Origin: Nitrospirales bacterium
GTDB taxonomy: Bacteria; Nitrospirota; Nitrospiria; Nitrospirales; UBA8639
Assembly (NCBI GenBank): GCA_021604005.1
Contig: BQIV01000034.1
Coordinates: forward strand, 1-51,158
DNA: 51,158 nucleotides
Reading direction: 5' to 3'
Shown: positions 26,374 through 34,775 of the stretch, piece after piece
Layout of the letters: the number at the start of each line of letters is the position of its first letter
Position numbering within the stretch: position 1 is the first letter of the stretch
The notes under the pieces: model-generated
What the model saw: the letters and a program-made list of their open reading frames with translations, nothing else
Told to the model about the DNA's origin: nothing
The model's database searches: none
Translations under genes and position numbers: made by a program

Positions 26374-27779
26374 TAGCGTGCTGAGCGCTTAGGTTTTTTC
26401 TTCATCACGGATTGACGTCCCAGCTGGGACAGTTCTCGAAAATAATGTACAAACGTTCGTATGCCGCCTGAGGCTTGCCCCCAATCAAAGTACTCATTGG
26501 GTGCATGATATCCATGTTCAGGCAGACTTAACCCCATAAACAGAATTGGGACATTCCACGTGCGGTCCAAATGGTCAATGGCTCCAATAGACCCCCCTTC
26601 TCGTACCATAACCGGTGGCCTATTAAATCCAGCTTGGACGGAACGGTGAAGCGCCTCGGCATATGGTCCGGTTGCGAGCCCTCGAAACGGTTCTAACTTC
26701 CCATCGCTGATCACCCGGACGTTTGGATTAATGCTTTTCACATGACGTCTCAGAAGCGTAAGGATTTTGTCTGGGCGTTGATTGGGAACAAGGCGCATGC
26801 TGACTTTCAGTTCTCCCGAGGCGGGCACAACGGTTTTGACGCCGGGCCCGGTATGTCCGCCGGTCAATCCGTGAATTTCAAACGTGGGAGCCGCCCAAAT
26901 GCGTTTTAATAATTCTGCGCGATGATCGGTGCGAAGCGAGCGTAATTGGTACGCTTGTTTAAATCGATTGACTTGAAAGCCTGAGGCGAGAAATTCTTTG
27001 AGTTCTTCGTGAGTTGGCTGCACGACCTTGTCATAAAACCCTGGGATCTTCACGTCTCCCGATTTCGCATCGACGCAAGCGTTGGCTACTTCGCATAGTT
27101 CAGTGAGAGGGTTACGGGCGCCTCCTCCGGTTAAGCCGGAATGGACATCAGTATTGCCGGTTTGTAGGGTCATGCGTGCCGATAGAAGACCGCGGAGGCC
27201 ACAGGGAATGGCCGGGCGTTGCTTTGCGATCCAGATAGTATCGGATACTAAGACTGAGTCTGATCGGGGAACAAGTGCTTGTTGACGTAGGATTTCAGCG
27301 AAGTTCGGACTCCCAATTTCTTCCTCCAATTCCCACAAAAACCGGATATTGAGGTGCAGTTTCTCTTCAATCGCATATCGTGCGGAAAAAAGTGCGGTGA
27401 GCGCGGGGCCTTTATCATCGGTCGTGCCCCGACCGCGATACCGATCAGCCTCTTTTTGAAAGGCAAAGGGGGCGTGCCGCCATTCAGGCTCATCTGCCGG
27501 TTGTACATCCAAATGATTATAAATCGTGACGGTAGGATAGTGGTTTCCCACAAACCAGCCACCAGATACGGCGGGGTATCCTGAGGTTTCCACCAGTCTG
27601 GCTTCGGCCCCAAAAGATTTAAGAAGACGTGTCGCCTCTATGCCCATTTTTCGTATATCGGTTGCATGGGCAGGGTCTGAACTAATAGACGGAATTTCGA
27701 CCATCTGTGCGAGGAGGTCTTCATAATGTGGGCGGGAACTTTTGATATAGGACTCAAGATGTGAGTCGTGTTTATCCAT
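26373..27779 (-). CDS. M20-family dipeptidase (CNDP/PepV-like)
   Basis: A cytosolic zinc peptidase of the M20 family, in the long (about 450-470 residue) dipeptidase group. The first metal-binding block IYNHLDVQP (H89, D91), the RGTTDDKGP metal-bridging Asp block, the catalytic WELEEEIGS and a late REGGSIGAI segment are visible. The start is taken at the ATG at 27779 (468 residues). The open frame continues 27 codons upstream, but a good extended -10 promoter lies there, which would make the longer form untranscribable. It is convergent with der; the M50 protease gene lies upstream in the same direction. Substrate unknown. Confidence 0.93.
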   Translation of the reverse strand: MDKHDSHLESYIKSSRPHYEDLLAQMVEIPSISSDPAHATDIRKMGIEATRLLKSFGAEARLVETSGYPAVSGGWFVGNHYPTVTIYNHLDVQPADEPEWRHAPFAFQKEADRYRGRGTTDDKGPALTALFSARYAIEEKLHLNIRFLWELEEEIGSPNFAEILRQQALVPRSDSVLVSDTIWIAKQRPAIPCGLRGLLSARMTLQTGNTDVHSGLTGGGARNPLTELCEVANACVDAKSGDVKIPGFYDKVVQPTHEELKEFLASGFQVNRFKQAYQLRSLRTDHRAELLKRIWAAPTFEIHGLTGGHTGPGVKTVVPASGELKVSMRLVPNQRPDKILTLLRRHVKSINPNVRVISDGKLEPFRGLATGPYAEALHRSVQAGFNRPPVMVREGGSIGAIDHLDRTWNVPILFMGLSLPEHGYHAPNEYFDWGQASGGIRTFVHYFRELSQLGRQSVMKKKPKRSAR

Positions 27780-27813
27780 CGTGTAATCTTCCCCAGATAC
27801 TGAGACAGTTCGC

Positions 27814-27822
27814 ATTATACCA
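27814..27822 (-). promoter_or_regulatory. Extended -10 promoter of the M20 peptidase gene
   Basis: The minus strand reads TGGTATAAT, a perfect -10 hexamer with the TGN extension and no good -35. Transcription would begin near 27807, about 28 bases before the ATG at 27779. This supports the shorter start. Confidence 0.6.
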
Positions 27823-28017
27823 TGACAAGAACATTTTTCGAGTAAGGAATTACTCTGCATAGCATGATGAGAGTTTTGTGTTGACAGGGAAATGGAGTGT
27901 GCTCAATGACTAGAAATATCAGCGTAAACATCAAGGACAAGGTGAATGTGTATGGTCGATATACAGTCGCCCTTGTCCGCTGCATAGAGCAACCGTTCGA
28001 AATTGGATGTGCAAACA

Positions 28018-29067
28018 TTAAAAGTAAAATGGAACGGGAGAGAAGGAGAGGGAGAAGATTGCCAAGGCACTCCAGGCGACCCAGATGCGCGTCTTCCCTA
28101 ACGAGGACTTTGGGTCAATGACGGGCGGGTGAGACAAGCCAACCAGTCCTGCAAGACAGGCCCATAATATCCACCCAGGCCAGCCTATTAATCCGAGGAA
28201 TACTAAGATGGGAACAGCTATAAGGGCTAAAGTCCGTTGCCGTTGGCCAAAGACGGCATAGGCGACATGCCCTCCGTCGAGCTGACCAATGGGAATAAGA
28301 TTTAACGCGGTCACAAAAAATCCGAACCAGGCTGCAAATCCAATGGGATGGAGGACGATGTCGTGAGTTTCTGGAATGGGGCCAAATATGATCCAGGCGA
28401 CAAATTGTAAGAAAAGGGGTTCGCCCAACTGGAGTCCAAACGTTTGATGACGCGGGACGACCTCCGAGAGAGACAGCCCAATAATTAAGGCAAATACGGC
28501 GGCGATAAACCCGGTGATTGGTCCGGCGACCCCAATATCAAACAAGGCGCGCTTGGGCATAATGGGCGATTTCATCCGAATGACCGCACCAAAGGTTCCG
28601 ATGAAATGTGGGGGGCCTGGAATGAATAAGGGAAGAGACGCGGGGACTCGGTGAATACGTGAAAGGACGTAATGTCCTAATTCATGGGTGACCAAAATTC
28701 CCAAAAGGGTACCGGCAAAGGGGAGTCCGCGAATGAGTGAGCCTGGATACTTCATCAGAAAATCCCAGGCTCCACTGACGGGCTTGGTATTGAGGTGGAG
28801 GGCACCCGCCCAGAGTGTCGTCAGAATCGTGAAGAGAAACAGAATAGTCGGGAGAACCCACATTGAGAATGTCGTGGTCAGAGGCTGAGTGGACGCGGGC
28901 ATGGTCTCATGCCAGTCTTGAGGATCTTGAAAGTCTAGAGGGCGATTCGGATCAGGAGATTCTGATGGTTCATGTGCGAGTCCTTCCGTATTCTTCTCTG
29001 GAGGAGACAAGAGGGAGTGAAGCGGATTGTGTTCCGGTCTCTGGGAGTTAGGTGATTGTTCGTCCAC
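28018..29067 (-). CDS. M50-family (site-2 protease-like) membrane metalloprotease
   Basis: A multi-pass inner-membrane protease of 349 residues. A Pro-rich cytosolic lead of about 65 residues is followed by hydrophobic spans. The zinc motif HELGH is at 128-132 (HExxH), and the third-ligand motif GQLDGGHV at about residue 263 is the family's N/L-D-G. The layout, with the HExxH in an early helix and the DG motif after several spans, resembles cyanobacterial/plant EGY-type S2P homologues. The start codon is a GTG without a convincing ribosome site, so the N-terminus is uncertain. It lies 53 bp downstream of the HTH-MBL gene and may share its transcript. Proteolytic substrates are unknown. Confidence 0.88.
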   Translation of the reverse strand: MDEQSPNSQRPEHNPLHSLLSPPEKNTEGLAHEPSESPDPNRPLDFQDPQDWHETMPASTQPLTTTFSMWVLPTILFLFTILTTLWAGALHLNTKPVSGAWDFLMKYPGSLIRGLPFAGTLLGILVTHELGHYVLSRIHRVPASLPLFIPGPPHFIGTFGAVIRMKSPIMPKRALFDIGVAGPITGFIAAVFALIIGLSLSEVVPRHQTFGLQLGEPLFLQFVAWIIFGPIPETHDIVLHPIGFAAWFGFFVTALNLIPIGQLDGGHVAYAVFGQRQRTLALIAVPILVFLGLIGWPGWILWACLAGLVGLSHPPVIDPKSSLGKTRIWVAWSALAIFSLSFSPVPFYF

Positions 29068-29120
29068 AGTTATCGAATTTCTGTTATGTCAGCAGTAAGC
29101 TGATTGGTAAGGGTTACGCG

Positions 29121-29972
29121 TTATGCGAATGGATTATACTGTTGTTCTTCTTGGACCGTGGTCGATGGTCCATGCCCTGGCAAGAGGACGGTATCGTTCT
29201 CAAGGCTACGGACAATATTTCGTACGGAGGCTAAATGGTCAGGATACAGTGAACATGGATTTGACCGACCAATCGATCCGGCAAAAAGTGTATCACCGAC
29301 AAAACACAGCGATTGCCTGTTATTGTTGAGATGAAAGCACAGGCCTCCAGGTGTATGCCCTGGCGTAGCGAGACATTCAATCGTGCGCGAGCCAATTGAA
29401 ATCTTCTGCTTATTATGAGGAAACGTGAGGAGTGCGCGAGAGGGCTTCCAAGGAAGAAGGTCAAGATCGTCTTTTCCAATATAAACGGGAACCGGCCAGC
29501 GTTCCAGTATTGTATCCAACCCTCCTGCATGATCGGTATGCCCATGGGTCAGGCATATGCCTTTGAGGTTCAATTGATGAACGTGAAGCGTTTCTAGCAT
29601 ATGCTTGGCATTGTAGCCCGTATCAATCATCAATGATTCTCGGGTCATGAGATCGGACAGCAAGTACCCCTTCACCTCGTACCCCCCAATATCTCCTAAG
29701 ACGGTTGTCACCAGCCCATCTTGCGATATCCAATGTGGAGCGGCATGTGGTGTCCAGCCATCGATGACAATACTGGTTAACGGTTGAGCGCGAAGGCTCA
29801 GGACCTGGGATAACGCGTTGATTTCATCGGTGTTTGGTAGCCGCACGCCTTTCTCAAGAGCTTCCAGATCGTTCCGGGATAGATGGCTGTGTTGTGCCAC
29901 CACCGCTAACGACAAATCTTGCCCGTGGCGAGATTTCTTAATAATGTCACAGAAATCGTCTTCTAAGCACAT
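29121..29972 (-). CDS. HTH / metallo-beta-lactamase-fold fusion protein
   Basis: 283 residues. Residues 8-60 look like an XRE-type helix-turn-helix (DLSLAVVAQHSHLSRNDLEALEKG). Residues 85-278 form a metallo-hydrolase domain with H143-x-H145-x-D147-H148, H206, D227 (FVGDTLF) and a late GHG, the two-metal site of glyoxalase II-like enzymes. The protein thus joins a possible DNA- or protein-binding module to a hydrolase; thioester or sulfur-related substrates are usual for this fold. A weak ribosome site precedes the ATG. The fusion may be a regulated hydrolase or an enzyme with a degenerate HTH used for dimerisation. It sits upstream of the M50 protease gene, with a hairpin repeat behind its start. 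Confidence 0.82.
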   Translation of the reverse strand: MCLEDDFCDIIKKSRHGQDLSLAVVAQHSHLSRNDLEALEKGVRLPNTDEINALSQVLSLRAQPLTSIVIDGWTPHAAPHWISQDGLVTTVLGDIGGYEVKGYLLSDLMTRESLMIDTGYNAKHMLETLHVHQLNLKGICLTHGHTDHAGGLDTILERWPVPVYIGKDDLDLLPWKPSRALLTFPHNKQKISIGSRTIECLATPGHTPGGLCFHLNNNRQSLCFVGDTLFAGSIGRSNPCSLYPDHLASVRNIVRSLENDTVLLPGHGPSTTVQEEQQYNPFA

Positions 29973-30000
29973 TATGCGATAGATCCAAAAGGCCGAATTC

Positions 30001-30090
30001 GTGAAACGTCGTTCGTTGCTCGTCTCTCATAAGAAGCTCTTTGCATTTATGCAATACGAGAGACGAGATATGCTTCACGAGTAACGTTAC
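30001..30090. repeat. Hairpin repeat (cgtcgttcgt type), copy 1
   Basis: The left arm (30006-30028, CGTCGTTCGTTGCTCGTCTCTC) pairs imperfectly with the right arm (30058-30087, GAGAGACGAGATATGC...GAGTAACG). The same left-arm wording occurs at 50186 in a second copy. It sits between the macro-domain gene and the HTH-MBL gene. Confidence 0.55.
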
Positions 30091-30091
30091 T

Positions 30092-30589
30092 CTATGATAC
30101 TCGATTGCGCCATGCTTGAACCATAGCGGCATCGACGTCGACAAGCATAACCCTTTCCAGAGATTGCGGCGAGAAAGAAAGCATTTCATTCATCATGTGC
30201 TCTGCAGCATCTATAGGAGGAACACCTCCAACTCCAGTGCCCATTCCCGGCAAGGCCAGCGAAGCAAATCCTTTGCGATCCGCTAACTGCAATGCGGCGC
30301 GAGTTGCGAGAGCTACGTTCTTGGCCGGGATTCGCATGGCCGGTTCCGGCATCGTGGGAGCATGAATAATTCCCTGAAACGCGGTCTTTCCTCCCGAAGT
30401 CAAAATTGCCTTTCCCACAGGGATGGGAGCCTGTTGCATTGCTTCTGTTTCAACTTCAGGGCCAGCAGCACGCCTGATCACACCAGCAACTCCTCCGCCC
30501 ATCAGTCCATAGCTGTTTGCGGCATTTACAATGACTTGGGCCGTCACATCAAGAATGCTGCCTTGTATGATTTGAATTTCTAAACGCAC
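30092..30589 (-). CDS. Macro-domain protein (ADP-ribose binding/hydrolase type)
   Basis: 165 residues, essentially one macro domain. The family blocks are present: QGSILDVTAQVIVNAAN (ADP-ribose adenine side), the Gly-rich MGGGVAGVIRRAAG loop and LPGMGTGVGG for the distal ribose. Such proteins bind ADP-ribose and often remove it from proteins or deacetylate O-acetyl-ADP-ribose in the cytosol. The GTG start has no strong ribosome site. It may be co-transcribed with the downstream HTH-MBL gene. No ADP-ribosyltransferase partner is visible nearby, so this is probably a housekeeping eraser rather than part of a toxin pair. Confidence 0.9.
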   Translation of the reverse strand: MRLEIQIIQGSILDVTAQVIVNAANSYGLMGGGVAGVIRRAAGPEVETEAMQQAPIPVGKAILTSGGKTAFQGIIHAPTMPEPAMRIPAKNVALATRAALQLADRKGFASLALPGMGTGVGGVPPIDAAEHMMNEMLSFSPQSLERVMLVDVDAAMVQAWRNRVS

Positions 30590-30964
30590 TTAGGTGCTAG
30601 TTGTTATAAGAACGATGGCTTAGGTTAGCATACGGTCCTAGCATCGTAAATCTAACCAAATTGCATGGCTCTCTACTTTGTTGTATCGCCAATGCTGGCT
30701 AACAATTGCACTCTGTGAGTATGGCATTTCTACTCAGTAGCTGCTGGTCGTAATGCCATCGCGTGTGGTTATCTTGAGAAATTTCTTAGCGGCGAGTGAA
30801 TCAAATAATTGCTTTGTGAATGTCAAGATATGATTTGGTCTTGTCCTAATTCCTCGATTGTACAATACTTGTGAAGTATGCTGATGGAAGAAGAGCCTTT
30901 GAGGCATTCTTTCCTCGTCATTAGCAGGAATCATGAGAGTGTTTTTATTCCATAGAGTGGTGCC
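30590..30964. other. Intergenic stretch upstream of the macro-domain gene
   Basis: About 375 bp without a supportable gene, repeat or RNA. A short minus-strand frame at 30734-30934 has no ribosome site and no family resemblance. Confidence 0.55.
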
Positions 30965-31154
30965 AGCGGTGGAGGAAATCCGTTAGCCGCCCTGATTGTT
31001 TTGGGCGGTCGATGCCGCCATTACGGCAGGTGCCGTCGATTACCGGTCGTTAGCGATTCAAGCCAATACGATGGCCATGGACCCGAAAGGAGTCGGTCTG
31101 TCTGCCGGCCCCTATCATCCCGACTTCCCAAAAGACTATCCCAATTACCAGTAA
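30965..31154 (+). pseudogene. Remnant of a protein-coding gene with a frameshift
   Basis: One plus frame from 30965 reads SGGGNPLAALIVLGG. After about 31005 the reading continues in another plus frame as AVDAAITAGAVDYRSLAIQ... and runs to LSAGPYHPDFPKDYPNYQ, with a stop at 31152-31154. The amino-acid make-up and codon use look protein-like, but there is no start or ribosome site and the frame changes. This looks like the C-terminal end of a decayed gene. I do not recognise the family. Confidence 0.45.
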
Positions 31155-31238
31155 TCGTCTCAATTCTCTTTGGAGTATTTTGTTCATACTCTAAGACAGA
31201 GAGAAGCATTACTCGATAGAGGATAGGTATGGGATACT

Positions 31239-31418
31239 TTACGACGTTGAGTTGCTCAGGGCATTCACGAGAATCTCAGTGTTTTTCTCAAGAATATGGT
31301 CACACAAGATCTGTCGTTTAGTTTCTTTGAGCATAGTCTGGCGATAGAAGGTCACCTCTTCAATATGTCCGCTAAATTTATGTTTTTGATAAAATGATCG
31401 CCAAGCATGGTCTATCAA
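31239..31418 (-). CDS. Short unrecognised open frame, possibly a gene fragment
   Basis: The minus strand encodes 59 residues from a TTG (31418), beginning LIDHAWRSFYQKHKFSGH and ending NALSNSTS. The open frame extends about 12 codons further upstream to a stop. The composition is convincingly protein-like and helical (FYRQTMLKETKRQILCDHIL). However, there is no ribosome site and no ATG or GTG, so it may be the C-terminal remnant of a longer gene. The neighbouring remnant at 30965-31154 suggests a degraded locus here. Confidence 0.4.
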   Translation of the reverse strand: MIDHAWRSFYQKHKFSGHIEEVTFYRQTMLKETKRQILCDHILEKNTEILVNALSNSTS

Positions 31419-31506
31419 AAAGTTCTTGACATGATGGGTGATCTCCGGTAGTTGTTACGAGTAAAGACGTGTTTTGTAATCTGTTAATTACTTCAAAGGG
31501 GGATTT

Positions 31507-31851
31507 ATGAAAAGAGGACTTGCCCTGTTGTTTGTTGCAGCGTACGCATTAATGTTGACAGCATGTAGCGGAGTTGGTGGGCTGAATCAGCCTAGTGCGG
31601 CTTTTGCGGTTGCTGGCATTTACTCTGATGTGAAAGGTGGAACTCAAGTTCTGGACAATGGAGTGGCTGCAACAAAAACGGGGAAATCGTGTAGTAACCA
31701 AATTCTTGGAATTGTTGCCAGTGGCGATAATACTGTGGAAACAGCCATGGCTGATGGCGGCATTTCAAAACTTGTCTATATAAACTATGAGTACAAAAAT
31801 ATTGTGTGGGGAGTGTGGACGCAGCTATGTACGGTTGCGCGAGGGAATTAA
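31507..31851 (+). CDS. TRL-like family lipoprotein
   Basis: 114 residues with a signal peptide and lipobox LTAC (Cys20), so it is lipid-anchored. The mature part follows the TRL-like pattern: a K-x-G-K-S-C-S-N-x-I-L-G-I-V stretch, then A-S-G-D-x-T-V-E-x-A, G-G-I-S-K-L and a C-terminal GVWTQLCTVARG. The family is named from a tRNA-associated locus and has no established function. A GGGGG-type ribosome site (AAAGGGGGA) precedes the ATG. A strong intrinsic terminator follows 45 bp after the stop, so it is a monocistronic unit. Confidence 0.82.
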   Translation: MKRGLALLFVAAYALMLTACSGVGGLNQPSAAFAVAGIYSDVKGGTQVLDNGVAATKTGKSCSNQILGIVASGDNTVETAMADGGISKLVYINYEYKNIVWGVWTQLCTVARGN

Positions 31852-31897
31852 GCTCCGCAATATAGTTTGTCTCACAGAAGTCTTTCACTGACATGTT

Positions 31898-31942
31898 AAA
31901 AAGGGTCCCGCCGAAATGTGAGTTTCGGTGGGACCCTTTTTT
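31898..31942 (+). terminator. Rho-independent terminator
   Basis: AAAAGGGTCCCGCCGAAA pairs with TTTCGGTGGGACCCTTTT across the short loop TGTGAG, and the right arm ends in a run of T. It ends the TRL-like lipoprotein transcript. Confidence 0.93.
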
Positions 31943-32023
31943 GTTGGCTTATCTGGAAGTGTCTTTTTGCCATTGCGCGAACATGATCTCAATCACTCTT
32001 TTCCTCCATCCAACATCTTTTTT

Positions 32024-32656
32024 ATGAAAAGCATACTCTTACTGATGGTGGCAGTAATCCTTGTTGGTTCTACAGATGAACTTATGGCACTGGATGAGAT
32101 CGATATATATTTGGGGGGATATGCTCAAGGAAGCATGCCTTCAGATTCATATAATGATGTTCAGGCGCATGGTCGATCTGCCCAGAACCTGTCGGTTGGT
32201 GGAGGATTAGGAGGGGGGATAAAAATAGGGTTATTCCACGACGTGACTAATAGAATTATCGGTATAGAGTTAGAATACGGCGGGAATGGAGGAGATCTCC
32301 GTTTTCAACAACTTGGTAGCATTGGGAAATCAACCGCTGATCTTGTCGTCCTTCATTCAATGGTGAATCTTATTGTCCGGTATCCTCATGAGTTTATGCG
32401 GCCGTATATCGGGGTTGGATTCGGATCGTCAAGCGGACTGTTGATTAATGCGAAAGTGGAAGGACGGAAGAATAAAGATGTTGAAAGTTCGCTTGCCTTC
32501 GGACATCAGTACTTTGCGGGGTTGCACATGAATGTGAGTGAAAAGATATTTTTATTCGGGGAGTTTAAATATATTCGTGCGAAGTATCACTGGCAAAAGT
32601 TCTCAGTTGATTATCGGTCGCAATCTGTGGTTGGGGGAATTGGGTATCAATTTTAG
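32024..32656 (+). CDS. Outer-membrane beta-barrel protein
   Basis: A 210-residue protein. The start is put at the ATG at 32024, because the longer frame (from 31928) would begin inside the terminator and precede a normal signal peptide (MKSILLLMVAVILVGS..., cleavage near residue 23). The mature part is rich in Gly and alternating strands (LSVGGGLGGGIKIGLF, FMRPYIGVGFGSSSGLL) and ends in the aromatic strand VVGGIGYQF, the outer-membrane barrel signature. It resembles opacity/OmpA-N-type eight-stranded barrels. No strong ribosome site is visible. It is convergent with the DUF4105 gene. Function unknown. Confidence 0.75.
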   Translation: MKSILLLMVAVILVGSTDELMALDEIDIYLGGYAQGSMPSDSYNDVQAHGRSAQNLSVGGGLGGGIKIGLFHDVTNRIIGIELEYGGNGGDLRFQQLGSIGKSTADLVVLHSMVNLIVRYPHEFMRPYIGVGFGSSSGLLINAKVEGRKNKDVESSLAFGHQYFAGLHMNVSEKIFLFGEFKYIRAKYHWQKFSVDYRSQSVVGGIGYQF

Positions 32657-32786
32657 CGATTGTCAAAAAATTTTCCAAAAGAATCTTTCTGTGTCGAGTT
32701 TCTCACTATGATGTTCGTATCGTCAAATGCATTCACGTTGATTTTCAAATCAAAGCCTGGCGTGTTGATAAGGTGTGGCGTCATGC

Positions 32787-34775
32787 TTAAAAGAAGGCTT
32801 GTACCCTGAGCATAACTTCATTGTCGCGATCGCGGTGGTTGAATTCTGTGCGTAGTGCCCAATTTTGGCTGAGCGTATAGCGTTGCCCAAATGAGACTCT
32901 GAAGTCATCGGATTGCTCACCGAGTGGATAGTAAAAATAGCCTATTGAAAATAAGGCTTTCCAATTGTCTGTGAGATTCGTCACAACCCCGCCTGTCACT
33001 CCAGGTCCAATGCGATGGTGATCGTCAAATGCTCCACTGATATTGGCATCACCTTCAGCAAACATAAAGTAGACTTCCCGGTTAATGACATCTGTCTCGA
33101 ATGCTCCTCCGATACCAATATTAACATTGCCGTTACTGCAGAGATCGCAATCTCGTGTCTTGATCGTTTCCATGCCCAGGTTGAGTTTCCATGATGGATG
33201 TGTAAATAGCGAATCTATTGGAGACAAGGATAAAACGTTTGCAAAGGTAAAACGCTCGAGTCGAAATTGATTTTGCTTTTCGTAATGCCGTAGTCGCAAG
33301 GATACGAGCTCAATCTGTGCGTCACGTGTATAGCCTGTATCAGGGTCGAGGAGGTCATGGTAAGCCCCTCTGATGGAAAATTGTTCGAATAACTCGTCTT
33401 CTCTCCACCCAAATCCGATGCCGACTCTGGACGTTTCATGTCCACGTTCAGGGGACGTTGTAAATGGTTTAATCGTAAACTGTGGTGATTGAATGCCTAA
33501 AAGGCTTCGCCTTACTAATACTTTTTGGGTTAAAGCCTTGATGTCTTTGACGTTGTCCTGTTCAGTGCGACTCCTATAACGAAGATAGTCTGCTGTCAAA
33601 TCTAAAAGGAATGCCTGTCGTGTAGGTGAGAGTGTTTCAAGGTTTGGTAGGGTGCGTACAGTCGTGTCGGATGTAACTTTATGAAAAAGCGCTATTTCAT
33701 TGCCTTGTAAGGACTCTTGCTTTCTTTTAATTTGAGTGTTGTGCGCGGGTCTATACACGATATCCTCAACAAGACCTTCTTGTTTCATTAAGAGTCTGAT
33801 GGTGTCTGCCGGGATAGTCCAAAATTGAAAATTGTCTGTAAGACGAATATCCGGATTTGCAATTTCAAGTAATGAAAGGATGTGATAGGCGCAATTTTCT
33901 TTAAAGAAAAAATAATCAAAGTAGGCGTTTCCCATCTCCCAGGCATGCAAAAGGAGTCGGTGTATCTGTTTTGGTGAGAAATTTAGCCGATATTCCCAAA
34001 TGTCTCTGTTTTCTAGATCTCGATACTCTTTGACCTTCATGTAATAGGGTATGGTTGAAAAAAATCCCTTGTATCCACCAAAGATTCCCTTCCAAGCATA
34101 TTCAATCCCTGCATGTTGAGGTACATCTGCCGCATAATTGATCGTATACGCCAGGATTCGTGTGTGTTCCGTTTGGCCTTTTTGGTCAACTCGTAAAAAT
34201 GTATGACCAAACATTGAGGCGGGATTGTTCATGAATGCTGAGGGGAAAATAATCGATATATTGTCAGGGTTAAGTTCATTGATCCATGACGCAAAACGTA
34301 GGCATGGTAGAGGATGAAGACGTTCGTCGTCGAAATGTAGTTTTTCTTTTAACCAGAAGTAACGGCCCCTGAGGGCGCATTGTGCAGGTTGTTCAGATCG
34401 CCCAACAGGATCGCGTGAGAAGAATTGACGAAGTGTGGCTAGCAGCTCGGCTTTGGGATCGGTTTTCCCGGATTCAGCCATAAAAAAACCAGGATCATCA
34501 ATTTCACTTGTGTATCCGCCCAAGGTATTAGATTTGTAATGGAGAAGTAAGTGCCAGTATCGTTGGTCGAAGAGATGCTTGTCGATTGCTTGTTGTTGGA
34601 GTTCCTGGATATATGTCGTGTTCTCAGCTGCATGTGTAATGACCGGAGATAGGGATAGAGAAGCAAGGCCGATTGTAAAAAAAAATGAAATGGGCCCCAG
34701 CACGTAGGCTAGGGCCCGGAAGGTGTTATCGAGTTGAGAGTTGAGCCAATACAGGGTGGACAACCATTGAATCAT
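32787..34775 (-). CDS. DUF4105 (Lnb N-terminal periplasmic-like) protein with C-terminal barrel-like region
   Basis: 662 residues. After a hydrophobic signal (about 27-50, ending ITHAA) comes the DUF4105 domain (about 100-350), with NPASMFGHTFLRVD, the IPYYMKVKEY stretch and FFKENCAYHILSLLE (conserved Cys and His). These give it a predicted cysteine-peptidase-like/NlpC-like character. The C-terminal 230 residues alternate polar and hydrophobic residues and end in Phe (LRVQAFF), suggesting an outer-membrane barrel. The start lies inside the DUF3015 gene (50-base overlap) without its own ribosome site, giving a long 26-residue lead before the signal. A GTG about 25 codons later would also work. 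The two genes are probably translated together. Confidence 0.8.
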   Translation of the reverse strand: MIQWLSTLYWLNSQLDNTFRALAYVLGPISFFFTIGLASLSLSPVITHAAENTTYIQELQQQAIDKHLFDQRYWHLLLHYKSNTLGGYTSEIDDPGFFMAESGKTDPKAELLATLRQFFSRDPVGRSEQPAQCALRGRYFWLKEKLHFDDERLHPLPCLRFASWINELNPDNISIIFPSAFMNNPASMFGHTFLRVDQKGQTEHTRILAYTINYAADVPQHAGIEYAWKGIFGGYKGFFSTIPYYMKVKEYRDLENRDIWEYRLNFSPKQIHRLLLHAWEMGNAYFDYFFFKENCAYHILSLLEIANPDIRLTDNFQFWTIPADTIRLLMKQEGLVEDIVYRPAHNTQIKRKQESLQGNEIALFHKVTSDTTVRTLPNLETLSPTRQAFLLDLTADYLRYRSRTEQDNVKDIKALTQKVLVRRSLLGIQSPQFTIKPFTTSPERGHETSRVGIGFGWREDELFEQFSIRGAYHDLLDPDTGYTRDAQIELVSLRLRHYEKQNQFRLERFTFANVLSLSPIDSLFTHPSWKLNLGMETIKTRDCDLCSNGNVNIGIGGAFETDVINREVYFMFAEGDANISGAFDDHHRIGPGVTGGVVTNLTDNWKALFSIGYFYYPLGEQSDDFRVSFGQRYTLSQNWALRTEFNHRDRDNEVMLRVQAFF

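Noticed and set aside
27780-27860. 27-codon extension of the M20 peptidase frame
   Set aside because: It spans a strong extended -10 promoter, so transcription would start after it.
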